Translations under genes and position numbers: made by a program
Shown here: piece after piece, positions 6,561 to 15,258 of the stretch
Position numbering within the stretch: position 1 is the stretch's first letter
Layout: every line of letters starts with the position of its first letter
The notes under the pieces: model-generated
Told to the model about the DNA's origin: nothing
Seen by the model: only the letters and a program-made list of their open reading frames with translations
The model's database searches: none
Assembly: GCA_034423195.1 (NCBI GenBank)
Contig: DAOUIZ010000048.1
Location: forward strand, 1-18,102
Origin: CATOSK01 sp034423195
GTDB lineage: Bacteria; Chloroflexota; Dehalococcoidia; Lucifugimonadales; UBA3495
DNA: 18,102 nt
Direction: 5' to 3'

Positions 6561-8885
6561 ATGCTGGACTACAAGCCGAACATAGTCCTGTCCAATGAAG
6601 AATTCAATGTCGTTGGCACCCGTCCCGTCCGTCCCGACGGTGCTGACAAGGTTACCGGCAAGGCCCGCTACTCGGCCGACATCAACCTGCCGGGCATGCT
6701 CTACGGGAAGATTCTCCGCAGTCCCCACGCCCACGCCCGCATCAAGAAGCTGGACACCAGCCGCGCCGAGGCCCACCCCGGGGTACGCGCCGTCATTACC
6801 GGCGCAGACCTTCTCCAGCCGGCCGGACGCGCCTCCGACCTCACCGAAGGTGCCATGGTCAACTACAAGTTCCTCAGCAACAACGTCCTCGCCCAGGAAA
6901 AGGCCCTCTACAAGGGACACGCCATCGCCGCCGTCGCTGCCGCCAGCGCCCACGTCGCCGAGGAAGCCTTGGCCCTGATTGACGTCGAATACGAGGTCCT
7001 TCCCCCGGTCCTCGACGCCCCCGAAGCCATGAAGGAAGATGCCCCGCTGGTTCACGAGCGCCTGGCCGCTATGAACACCGCCAACATCCGAGCCGGCGGC
7101 GTTCTTGATGACGACGACACTTCTCGCGGCACCAACATCGCCAACCACTTCGAGTTCCGCCTCGGGGATACCGAGGCCGGATTCAAGGAAGCCGACATCA
7201 TCGTCGAAAAGGAGACCTCCACCGTCGCCGTCCACCAGGGCTACATCGAGCCCCACAGCGGCACCGCCATGTGGCACGAGGACGGTACCCTCACCGTCTG
7301 GTCCTCCAGCCAGGGACACTTCACCGTCCGCGACTACACCGCCCGCCTCATGGGTGTCCCCGTCTCCAGCGTCAAGGCCATCCCAATGGAGATCGGTGGC
7401 GGCTTCGGCGCCAAGCTCACCATGTACTCCGAACCCGTCGCCGCTGGACTCGCCCGCAAGGCCGGTGCTCCGGTGAAGGTCACCATGAACCGCACCGAGG
7501 TCTTCGAGGCCACCGGCCCCACCTCCGGCACCCAGATCAAGGTCAAGCTTGGCGCTACCAAGGACGGGCGGTTCACCGCCGCTGAGGCCCAGCTTGTCTT
7601 CGAGGCCGGCGCCTTCCCCGGCTCTCCCGTCCCCGGCGGAGCCCAGTGCATGATGGGCGCCTACGACATCCCCAACGCCTACATCGAGGGTTACGACATC
7701 GTCGTCAACCGCCCCAAGACCGCCGCCTACCGCGCCCCCGGCTCTCCCGCCGCCGCCTTCTGCATCGAGACCGCCATCGACGAGCTAGCCGAGAAGCTCG
7801 GCATGGACCCCATTGACATCCGCCTCCTCAACAGCTCCAAGGAAGGCGTCCGTCGCGCCACCGGCCCTCTCATGCCCAGGGTTGGATTCATCGAGGTCCT
7901 CGAGGCCGCCAAGGCCCACCCCCATTACACCGCCCCCAAGGACGGCAAGTTCCGTGGCCGCGGCATCGCCAGCGGCTTCTGGGGCAACAACACGGGACCT
8001 TCCGCTGCGGTAGCCACCGTCACCCCGGACGGGATAGTCAACCTCGCCGAGGGGTCCCCCGACATCGGCGGCACCCGCGCATCGGTATCCCAGCAGTTGG
8101 CCGAGGTCCTTGGGATACCCATTGAGGACGTCCATCCTCAGATAGCGGATACCGATTCTATCGGATTCACCTCCAACACCGGCGGCAGCGGCGTCACCTT
8201 CAAGACAGGCATCGCCGCCTACACCGCCGCTCACGACATCCGCCAACAGATGATAGATCGGGCCGCCAAGATCTGGGATGTGGATGCCGCCGATGTGACC
8301 TATGAAGACGGCGTCGTCCAGCACGTCTCCGACCCCGAGCTCAAGCTGACCTTCAAGCAGCTTGCCGCCCGCCAGGTTCCCACCGGCGGTCCCATCGTCG
8401 GCGCGGCCGGAGTCAACCCGCCCGGTGCCGGTCCCGCCCTTGCCACCCACATCGTCGATGTGGAAGTGGACGTGGATACCGGAAAGGTCGAGGTCGTCCG
8501 CTACACCGCCCTCCAGGACGCTGGCAAGGCCATCCACCCCAGCTACGTAGAGGGACAGATTCAGGGCGGCGTCGTCCAGGGCATCGGCTGGGCCCTCAAC
8601 GAGGAGTACTACGTCAACGACAACGGGCACATGCTCAACTCCAGCTTCCTCGACTATCGGATGCCCGTCAGTCTCGACCTCCCCATGATCGACACCGTTG
8701 TCGTCGAAGTAGCCAACCCCAACCACCCCTACGGAGTGCGCGGTGTCGGCGAAGTCTGCATCGTACCCCCCATGGCCGCCATCTCCAACGCCATCTACGA
8801 CGCCATCGGCGTGCGCCTCAACAGCCTCCCGATGAACCCCGGCGCGGTGTTGGAAGCCCTCTGGGAAAAGGAAAACGCTGGTTAG
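6561..8885 (+). CDS. Molybdopterin-binding large subunit, xanthine dehydrogenase / CoxL-like family
   Basis: A 774-residue molybdenum hydroxylase subunit expected to hydroxylate an aldehyde, heterocycle or CoA thioester at a Mo-MCD centre. The N-terminal hammerhead domain (GTRPVRPDGADKVTGKARY, then RSPHAHARI) is followed by the Mo-binding domains: GGGFGAK at 279-285, AAYRAPGSP around 388-396, and the C-terminal RGVGEVCIVPP with the catalytic Glu at 731. The active-site loop AYRAPG is not the AYxCSFR of form I CO dehydrogenase, so it is not a CO oxidiser of that type. Such enzymes normally need a 2Fe-2S subunit and a FAD subunit; neither is encoded beside it. A MoaD/ThiS-like gene follows 12 nt downstream. 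Third positions are almost all C or G. Confidence 0.9.
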   Translation: MLDYKPNIVLSNEEFNVVGTRPVRPDGADKVTGKARYSADINLPGMLYGKILRSPHAHARIKKLDTSRAEAHPGVRAVITGADLLQPAGRASDLTEGAMVNYKFLSNNVLAQEKALYKGHAIAAVAAASAHVAEEALALIDVEYEVLPPVLDAPEAMKEDAPLVHERLAAMNTANIRAGGVLDDDDTSRGTNIANHFEFRLGDTEAGFKEADIIVEKETSTVAVHQGYIEPHSGTAMWHEDGTLTVWSSSQGHFTVRDYTARLMGVPVSSVKAIPMEIGGGFGAKLTMYSEPVAAGLARKAGAPVKVTMNRTEVFEATGPTSGTQIKVKLGATKDGRFTAAEAQLVFEAGAFPGSPVPGGAQCMMGAYDIPNAYIEGYDIVVNRPKTAAYRAPGSPAAAFCIETAIDELAEKLGMDPIDIRLLNSSKEGVRRATGPLMPRVGFIEVLEAAKAHPHYTAPKDGKFRGRGIASGFWGNNTGPSAAVATVTPDGIVNLAEGSPDIGGTRASVSQQLAEVLGIPIEDVHPQIADTDSIGFTSNTGGSGVTFKTGIAAYTAAHDIRQQMIDRAAKIWDVDAADVTYEDGVVQHVSDPELKLTFKQLAARQVPTGGPIVGAAGVNPPGAGPALATHIVDVEVDVDTGKVEVVRYTALQDAGKAIHPSYVEGQIQGGVVQGIGWALNEEYYVNDNGHMLNSSFLDYRMPVSLDLPMIDTVVVEVANPNHPYGVRGVGEVCIVPPMAAISNAIYDAIGVRLNSLPMNPGAVLEALWEKENAG

Positions 8886-8897
8886 CCGGGAGCACCT

Positions 8898-9167
8898 ATG
8901 GCTGAGGTCTGGATACCCCCCCAGATGCAGGACGTCACCGGCGGCCAGGAACGAGTCCAGGTCGACGGAAGGACCGTGCGCCAGTTGGTCAACAACCTTG
9001 ACCAGCAGTTCCCCGGCCTCAAGTCCATGCTCTACGACGAAGAAGAGGACGACATAATGGCTGGACTCGCCGTCATCGTCGATGGCGAAGCCAGCCAGCT
9101 CGGCCTCCTCGAGCGTGTCTCCGAGACCAGCGAAGTCCACTTCCTCCCCGCCATCGGCGGCGGCTAG
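8898..9167 (+). CDS. MoaD/ThiS-like beta-grasp sulfur-carrier protein
   Basis: An 89-residue protein ending LPAIGGG, the C-terminal diglycine that MoaD and ThiS proteins use as a thiocarboxylate sulfur carrier. The middle (GRTVRQLVNNLDQQFPGLKSML) is the beta-grasp helix with the 'FPGL' turn, and VIVDGEASQLGLLERVSETSEVHFLPA is the family's final strand pair. GGGAG at 8888-8892, five nt before the ATG, supports the start. It lies 12 nt after the molybdenum hydroxylase gene and before a terminator, so the two form an operon. That placement suggests sulfur delivery to the molybdenum cofactor (dithiolene, or the sulfido ligand of this hydroxylase family), but the sequence alone does not distinguish MoaD from other carriers. 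Confidence 0.85.
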   Translation: MAEVWIPPQMQDVTGGQERVQVDGRTVRQLVNNLDQQFPGLKSMLYDEEEDDIMAGLAVIVDGEASQLGLLERVSETSEVHFLPAIGGG

Positions 9168-9194
9168 GGATACCCAACCCTGGATAACGCTCTT

Positions 9195-9234
9195 GCGGGG
9201 CGCGGCTGGTTCGCGCCCCGCTTGGTGTTTTTGG
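9195..9234 (+). terminator. Rho-independent terminator after the hydroxylase operon
   Basis: A perfect 10-bp stem (GCGGGGCGCG at 9195-9204 with CGCGCCCCGC at 9212-9221), a 7-nt loop, then a T-rich tail including TGTTTTTGG. It lies 28 nt after the MoaD-like stop codon. Confidence 0.85.
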
Positions 9235-9259
9235 TGGTTGGCCGGAACGGTAATGAGCT

Positions 9260-9907
9260 GTGAGTTGGATTGGCAGTGAGGCTCTGGTTGTCCTGACGTT
9301 CTTATTGCCGGGGTTTGTCTCAGCCGCAGTCTTCCACTCGTTGACTCCCCACTTGCGGCCCACCGGCGTGGAGCGTCTCATCCAGGCCCTCATGTTCACC
9401 GCGGTCGTTCAGGGACTCCTTACCGGCGCTTTGTTGATTGGGGGCGTTTTCTCTCAGGTCGCTTTCTCCAGCATCGGTGATTGGTCGCCTGCCACAGGGA
9501 GATTTCTCCCGGATATCTTCCTGTCGCTTCCCTTGGCTGTTGCTGTCTCTGTCTTGGCCGCCTATTTTGTTAACCATGACACACTGCACAAGCTGCTGCG
9601 TCGCATCGGGCTTACTCGGGAAACCTCCTATCCTTCGGATTGGTATCTGGTCTTCTCTGAAATTCACCCGCAGTACGTAATACTCCATTTGACCGGGCAG
9701 CGTCGCCTTTACGGGTTCCCGGAGCACTGGCCCAATCTTTCTACTGAAGGTCACTTCCATATCTCTGAAGCGGAATGGCTGGTTGATGACCCGAATGAAG
9801 GAAATGTCCCTGCCAACGTTATGCTCATTCCTGCCTCCGAAGTTGAAATGGTACAATTCACAGGCATTGGACCATCTGAAGCGCAAAGTGGATTAGGACA
9901 TGGCTGA
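9260..9907 (+). CDS. DUF6338-like membrane protein of unknown function
   Basis: A 215-residue protein with three predicted membrane helices (about residues 6-27, 41-63 and 83-104) and a soluble C-terminal half. The latter contains SDWYLVFSEIHPQYVILHLTGQ, then a pattern of aromatic strands (RRLYGFPEHW, EWLVDD) and a final VMLIPASEVEMVQF. This layout (LPGF in helix 1, then a 'V.VHL..G.RLYG' beta domain ending in 'I..IEF') matches my memory of DUF6338; the function is unknown. The GTG start at 9260 has no good ribosome site. Codon use is visibly less C-biased and AT-richer than flanking genes, suggesting transfer. A 42-residue ORF overlaps its stop codon. No convincing promoter was found between the terminator and the start. 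Confidence 0.65.
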   Translation: MSWIGSEALVVLTFLLPGFVSAAVFHSLTPHLRPTGVERLIQALMFTAVVQGLLTGALLIGGVFSQVAFSSIGDWSPATGRFLPDIFLSLPLAVAVSVLAAYFVNHDTLHKLLRRIGLTRETSYPSDWYLVFSEIHPQYVILHLTGQRRLYGFPEHWPNLSTEGHFHISEAEWLVDDPNEGNVPANVMLIPASEVEMVQFTGIGPSEAQSGLGHG

Positions 9908-10028
9908 ACGTAGGATCCCGGTTCCCCCTCGCCCTGATGCTCCCGACTGGGAACGCTACGGCACATGGATAAAACCGCCTAACGCCCAAAAGCCCCCTCC
10001 CCCTCCTCCCCCACCTCCCAAAAAGTAG
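9900..10028 (+). CDS. Small proline-rich protein (42 residues)
   Basis: The ATG at 9900 overlaps the end of the DUF6338-like gene by 8 nt (ATGGCTGA) and the frame runs to a TAG at 10026-10028. The product begins MAERRIPVPPRPDAPDWERY, continues with GTWIKPPNAQK and ends in nine consecutive prolines followed by KK. It has no signal peptide or membrane segment. The overlap suggests translational coupling. The mixture of Arg, Pro and Trp with a polyproline tail looks like a short, disordered binding peptide, perhaps for the membrane protein's cytoplasmic domain (inference). The reading frame is short and could be chance, although the sense-like N-terminus argues against that. No family was recognised. 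Confidence 0.5.
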   Translation: MAERRIPVPPRPDAPDWERYGTWIKPPNAQKPPPPPPPPPKK

Positions 10029-10081
10029 AGGGAAGTGAGATTTTACTCCCCAAAGCCACTCCCAACTCCCCTCCCAGCCCT

Positions 10082-10549
10082 CAGGCCGCCCGCGAAATCC
10101 GCCGCAACTCCCTCCTGCGCCAGTCCCGCACCTGCTACACCCACTTGGCCGGCGTCGCCGGAGTAACCCTCACCGACGCCCTCATGTCCCGGGGTTGGAT
10201 CGAAGAAGCCGGCATTGCCCGCGGTCGCGTCGACTACCGCCTCACCCCGTCGGGAGAAAAGGCCCTTCTGGTTCGCGGCGTTGTTCTCCCCGTCCCATCC
10301 CGTACCCGCCGCTACGCCTACGGCTGCGTCGACTGGACTGAGCGCCGCTGCCACCTCGCTGGAGCCCTTGGCGCTGCCATACTGGAATGCCTTTTCGCCG
10401 ATGGAGTCGTCGCCCGCCTCCCCGGATCCGATGCGACAACCCCTTCCAACCGCAACCGTCTCCGTGCCCTCAAGCTCCACCATCCGCTGGAAACTTGGTT
10501 GGACCTGCCCGCCTGGCTTTCTGCGCCCCGCCGCTTCCCCATCGGTTGA
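10082..10549 (+). pseudogene. C-terminal fragment of an ArsR/SmtB-type regulator, DNA-binding half missing
   Basis: From about 10082 the frame encodes QAAREIRRNSLLRQSRTCY followed by THLAGVAGVTLTDALMSRGW, DYRLTPSGEKAL, CVDWTERRCHLAGALGAAIL and LPGSDA. This is the C-terminal region of the roughly 220-residue winged-helix ArsR-like repressors ('R..RTCYDHLAG..GVA.TDAL', 'DWTERR.HLAGALGA.L'). The N-terminal winged-helix domain, about 85-100 residues, is absent: upstream the frame is a low-complexity Pro-rich run that reaches a TAA at 9980-9982 with no start codon until a TTG at 10145, inside the conserved region. It is therefore most likely a remnant, truncated where the DUF6338-like cassette begins. 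Its last codon overlaps the -35 of the hisZ promoter. Confidence 0.65.
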
Positions 10550-10575
10550 ATGAATTTTCCCCCCTCGGTTACAAT
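10546..10575 (+). promoter_or_regulatory. Promoter for hisZ
   Basis: TTGAAT at 10546-10551 and TACAAT at 10570-10575 with an 18-nt spacer. The predicted transcription start falls within a few nt of the hisZ TTG at 10585, so the mRNA would be nearly leaderless. Confidence 0.7.
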
Positions 10576-10584
10576 ACCCCGGCC

Positions 10585-12030
10585 TTGAACAACCAGAACA
10601 CCAACCTGCACCCCCGGGGCGTCGTCCCCCAGGCATCCTGGCTGCGCACCCGCCAACTCCAGGATAAACTGATGCATCTCATCGGTAGTTGCGGATACAC
10701 CTTCCTCGACCTGCCCATACTGGAGTCCACCGACCTTCTTCTGCGTAAGTCCGGCGGAGACCTTGCCTCCCAGATTTACAGCTTCCTTGATCCCGCCGGC
10801 GCTTCCGTCAGCCTCCGTCCCGAGTTTACCTCCTCCCTAATGCAGCATTTCCTGGACCAGCCGGAACCCCGGGAAATACCCGCCCGTTGGCAGTACGCCG
10901 GCCCCGTCTTCCGTTTCGGCGGCCCCGGGGCTGACACCGACCCCCAGTTTACCCAGATCGGAGCCGAACTCATCGGTGCCTCCGGCGTACTCGCCGACGC
11001 CGAACTCGTGACCTTGGCTTCCGACCTGCTCCTGTCCCTCGGCATCCATGACTACGTCGTCTCTCTCGCCGACCTCCAGGTCCTCAGCAGCCTCCTCGAA
11101 GTCGTCCGGATTTCCGACCGCGCCCGTTCCTTCGTCGCCGCCAACATCCCCGCCATGCGCTCCGGCGAGGAATCCGTCGAGTCCTTGCTGGACCGCGCCA
11201 TCACCCTGCATCTCGTCGGCCAGGGTGCCGCCGACCGCAACCTCGCCCCCGCCATCGCCGGATTGGACGACGACCAGGCCCGCTCCGTCCTTCACGGCTT
11301 CCTCGGCTGGAGTGGTTCCGACCTCCTCCAGTTGGGCCAGCGCGCCCCCGATGAGGTCGTGGAGCGGCTCCTTCGCAAGCTCCGCGGCAGCGACGACCCC
11401 GCTGAGCTGGAGAAAGCCCTCCACCTCGCCCACGCTCTCGCCAACGTCCGCGGCGAGCCCGCTTCCGCCGTGGCCCAGGCCCGCCGGACCCTCTCCGCTG
11501 CCGGTGCCGACCCGGCCCCCTTGGACCGGCTTGAAGAGCTTGTCCGTCTTTTAACCGGCCAACCCGCCCTTCGGGATTCCATCCAGCTCGACTTCGGACT
11601 CATGCGCGGCATCGCCTACTACAACGGCATCGTCTTCGAGGTCGGACACCCCGCATCATCCGGTTCTCTCGGTGGTGGCGGGCGCTACGACTCCCTCGCC
11701 CTCGCCTTCGGCAACCCCGACCCTGTCCCGGCCCTCGGATTCGCCTGCAACCTCAACGCACTGCTGGAACTTGTGGACGACTCCTCCCCCGGTCTCGACC
11801 CTGGCTCCCCCTTCCTGGAATGGCCCGAGTCCGTCCTCATCGTTCCCAGCGGTCCCGAGGCTCGTCTTCCCGCCCTCGTCGCCGCCCAGGAATGGCGGCG
11901 GAAGGGCTCCCAGGCCCGCTTGGCCGTTCTGGAGACTCTCGCTGAAGCCGACATGACCGGAGAGGCCCGTCAGGGCGTTGACTCCGTTGTCACCGTCTCC
12001 CCCGGCGGCTCTCAGACCCTCCGGCAGTGA
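10585..12030 (+). CDS. hisZ: HisZ, ATP phosphoribosyltransferase regulatory subunit
   Basis: A histidyl-tRNA synthetase paralog that normally activates short-form HisG in the first step of histidine synthesis. Class II synthetase features are present: YAGPVFRFGGPGADTDPQFTQIGAELIG (motif 2 region), RGIAYYNGIVFEVG (from residue 341, matching RGLDYY of HisRS with Asp replaced by Ala, as expected for HisZ) and GGGGRYDSL (363-371). Residues about 416-481 (VLIVPSGPEARLPALVAAQE) resemble a shortened HisRS anticodon-binding domain, making the protein (481 residues) longer than the usual ~390-residue HisZ. The frame extends upstream to 10387, but the family match starts near 'HPRGVVPQ', and a promoter ends at 10575, so TTG 10585 is preferred. 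The neighbouring HisG is the long form, which is unexpected. A true HisRS is less likely given the Asp loss and the his context. Confidence 0.85.
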   Translation: MNNQNTNLHPRGVVPQASWLRTRQLQDKLMHLIGSCGYTFLDLPILESTDLLLRKSGGDLASQIYSFLDPAGASVSLRPEFTSSLMQHFLDQPEPREIPARWQYAGPVFRFGGPGADTDPQFTQIGAELIGASGVLADAELVTLASDLLLSLGIHDYVVSLADLQVLSSLLEVVRISDRARSFVAANIPAMRSGEESVESLLDRAITLHLVGQGAADRNLAPAIAGLDDDQARSVLHGFLGWSGSDLLQLGQRAPDEVVERLLRKLRGSDDPAELEKALHLAHALANVRGEPASAVAQARRTLSAAGADPAPLDRLEELVRLLTGQPALRDSIQLDFGLMRGIAYYNGIVFEVGHPASSGSLGGGGRYDSLALAFGNPDPVPALGFACNLNALLELVDDSSPGLDPGSPFLEWPESVLIVPSGPEARLPALVAAQEWRRKGSQARLAVLETLAEADMTGEARQGVDSVVTVSPGGSQTLRQ

Positions 12031-12062
12031 CTCAACTCCTCCATTCCGCCTCACCCTTTCCC

Positions 12063-12091
12063 TTGCCCTCTCGCCGGTGACGGGGTAGGAT
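12063..12091 (+). promoter_or_regulatory. Weak promoter candidate before hisG
   Basis: TTGCCC at 12063-12068 and TAGGAT at 12086-12091 with a 17-nt spacer; four of six consensus matches in each. It would allow hisG onward to be transcribed apart from hisZ. Confidence 0.35.
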
Positions 12092-12127
12092 TAGCTAGGC
12101 AATTTCCTGCCTGTTTCGCCCGCTGCA

Positions 12128-13168
12128 ATGTACGAAAACAACGACAGCCACGACACCCTCCACCTCGTCTTGCCCAGTGATGGCGAGCTCTACGACTCGA
12201 CCCTCGATTTCCTCAAGGACTGCGGCCTCGGAGTCCGCCGTCCCAGCGCCCGCCGCTATACCGCCTACGTCCCCGCCCTTCCTGGAATCGAGGTCCTTTT
12301 CCAGCGCACCGCCGACATAACCCGCAAGGTCGAGGAAGGCAGCGCCGAAATCGGCATCACCGGCCTGGACCGGTTGCTGGAGTACCGTAGCGACGAACAC
12401 GCCGTCGTCCCCCTCGTTGAAGACCTGGGATACGGCCGCTGTGAGTTCGTCCTCGCCGTCCCCGATGCCTGGCTGGACGTGACTTCCGTTGATGACTTGG
12501 CGGACTTGGCCTTGGAATTCCACGAAAAGGGTTCCCGCCTCCGTATCGCCTCCAAGTATCCCCGACTCCTCCGCCGGTACCTCTTCGACCGCGGCATCAA
12601 CTACTTCACCATCGTTGCCGCCAGCGGAGCCTTGGAAGCCGCCCCCACCGCCGGCTACGCTGACCTCATTGCCGACATCACCGCCACTGGCGCCACCCTT
12701 CGCGAAAACCGTCTCAAGACCCTGGAGGGAGGCACCGTCCTCAGCTCCCAGTCTTGCGTCATCGGAAACCCCGCCCAGTTGGCCCTTTCGCCGGTTCGTT
12801 CCCGCCTCGCTCGCCACCTGATCGAGTTGATCGAAGCCCACATGCAGGCCGAGCCCTTCTACCGCCTCACCGCCAACGTCGTCGGGCCATCGCCCGAGGC
12901 TGTCAGCGCCATCATCCTGGCCCGCCCCGAGGTTTCCGGATTGCGTGGCCCCACCGTCGCCCGCGTCTACAACGTCGCGGAGGAGGACTGGTACAGCGTC
13001 AGCCTCCTGGTCCGCAAGGGCCAGTTGATGGAAGCCGTCGACCACCTTCGCGACTGCGGCGGCGTGGACATTGCCGCCTCCCCGGTCAGCTACCTCTTCC
13101 GTGGCGAGTCCGATGCCTACCGGAATCTGATCCACCTCAACGGTGCGGCAGCCCCCGTGGAACGCTGA
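12128..13168 (+). CDS. hisG: HisG, ATP phosphoribosyltransferase, long form
   Basis: Catalyses the first committed step of histidine synthesis, PRPP + ATP to phosphoribosyl-ATP, in the cytoplasm. The catalytic part covers about residues 10-235: LFQRTADITRKVEEGSAEIGITG, and the PRPP-binding stretch ASGALEAAPTAGYADLIADI (165-184) with TGATLREN. Residues about 241-325 form the C-terminal ACT-like regulatory domain of the long form: FYRLTANVVGPSPEAVSAI, GLRGPTVARVYNVAEEDWYS and a final helix-strand pair. Long-form enzymes are feedback-inhibited by histidine through this domain. The total length of 346 residues is long for the family (284-300). There is no clear Shine-Dalgarno before the ATG. It is one nt from the next gene. 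The presence of both hisZ and a long HisG is the notable oddity. Confidence 0.93.
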   Translation: MYENNDSHDTLHLVLPSDGELYDSTLDFLKDCGLGVRRPSARRYTAYVPALPGIEVLFQRTADITRKVEEGSAEIGITGLDRLLEYRSDEHAVVPLVEDLGYGRCEFVLAVPDAWLDVTSVDDLADLALEFHEKGSRLRIASKYPRLLRRYLFDRGINYFTIVAASGALEAAPTAGYADLIADITATGATLRENRLKTLEGGTVLSSQSCVIGNPAQLALSPVRSRLARHLIELIEAHMQAEPFYRLTANVVGPSPEAVSAIILARPEVSGLRGPTVARVYNVAEEDWYSVSLLVRKGQLMEAVDHLRDCGGVDIAASPVSYLFRGESDAYRNLIHLNGAAAPVER

Positions 13169-13169
13169 C

Positions 13170-13917
13170 ATGCCCAACCTTCCCATGCACATCTTCCTCG
13201 CTTGCGAGGTCGCCCGCGAGCTCGATTGGGGGTTCGTAAACGATCACCTCGGCAGTTGCTTCCTTGGCTCCACCGCCCCCGATGTCCGCGCCATGACCAA
13301 GTGGGAACGGGAGCGCACCCATTTCACCCCCCTGACCATCCGCGAGTCCGGATCCGGCACACGCCGCATGTTCGAGTTGAACCCCCAACTCGCCGAGAAT
13401 GGCAGCCAGTCTCCGCAGACCCGGTCCTTCCTCGTGGGCTACGTCAGCCACCTCACCGCCGACGAAGTCTGGATTACCTCCATGTTCCACCCCCACTTCG
13501 GCGTCGAGAGCCGCGTCACCGATACTCAGCTCGAAGCCCACATCCTGGACCGAGCCCTTCAGCTCGACATGGACCGCGCGGTTCTCTTGGATAATGATGG
13601 CTTGACCATCCCCGCCGCCGAGTTGCCCGGCTCCGGTACTGCGGTCGACGTAGGCTTCATCGACCCCGAGGTTCTTCAGGAATGGCAGGAGTGGGTCGCC
13701 CGCTTCCTTACCTGGGACTTCAGTTGGGACCGCCTCAAGCGCGCCCTCAACCGCATGTACCGCGACAATGGCGAAGTCCAGGAAGCCGTCGATCACTTCC
13801 TCTCCGCCATGCCCGACAGCCTCGAGCGGGCCTACGAGAAGGTCCCCGATTGGGATGTCCAGGCCTACCAGGCCCGGGTCATCGGCGAGACCATCCAGCA
13901 AGCCAAGGAGTACCTGA

Positions 13918-13928
<11 letters not shown>
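13170..13928 (+). CDS. Zinc-dependent phospholipase C family protein inside the his operon
   Basis: The 252-residue product begins MPNLPMHIFLACEVARELDW and shows the His/Asp pattern of the Zn_dep_PLPC family: His7, NDHLGSCFLGSTAPDVR (Asp25, His26, Asp38), RTHF (His51), GYVSHLTADEVW (His94, Asp98) and FHPHF (His107, His109). These residues would bind the metal centre of a phosphodiesterase-like enzyme. It has no signal peptide, unlike secreted phospholipases, so a cytoplasmic hydrolase with an unknown substrate is more likely than a toxin. The ATG at 13170 is one nt after the hisG stop, and the frame ends inside hisD (11-nt overlap); a start at 13143 would overlap hisG and is not family-like. 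Its tight placement implies co-expression with histidine synthesis. Confidence 0.75.

Positions 13929-15254
<1,326 letters not shown>

Positions 15255-15258
<4 letters not shown>

Noticed and set aside
5716..6585. 289-residue Arg/Pro/His-rich frame on the + strand opposite BKACE
   Set aside because: Typical antisense shadow of a GC-rich gene; it crosses the divergent promoter region.
7785..9140. 451-residue frame on the - strand opposite the molybdenum hydroxylase gene
   Set aside because: It is Gly/Asp/Val-rich shadow coding caused by C-rich third positions of the real gene, has no family-like motif, and overlaps two well-supported genes.
9915..10030. CRISPR-like or tandem repeat at the CCT/CCC run
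   Set aside because: It is a simple polyproline-coding stretch without repeat-spacer periodicity.
10043..10677. Frames on the - strand opposite the regulator remnant (197 and 119 residues)
   Set aside because: Gly/Arg-rich with no domain, while the + strand frame shows clear ArsR-type C-terminal motifs.
12031..12127. His-leader attenuator or T-box before hisG
   Set aside because: No run of His codons, no antiterminator/terminator pair and no T-box sequence are visible in the 97 nt.
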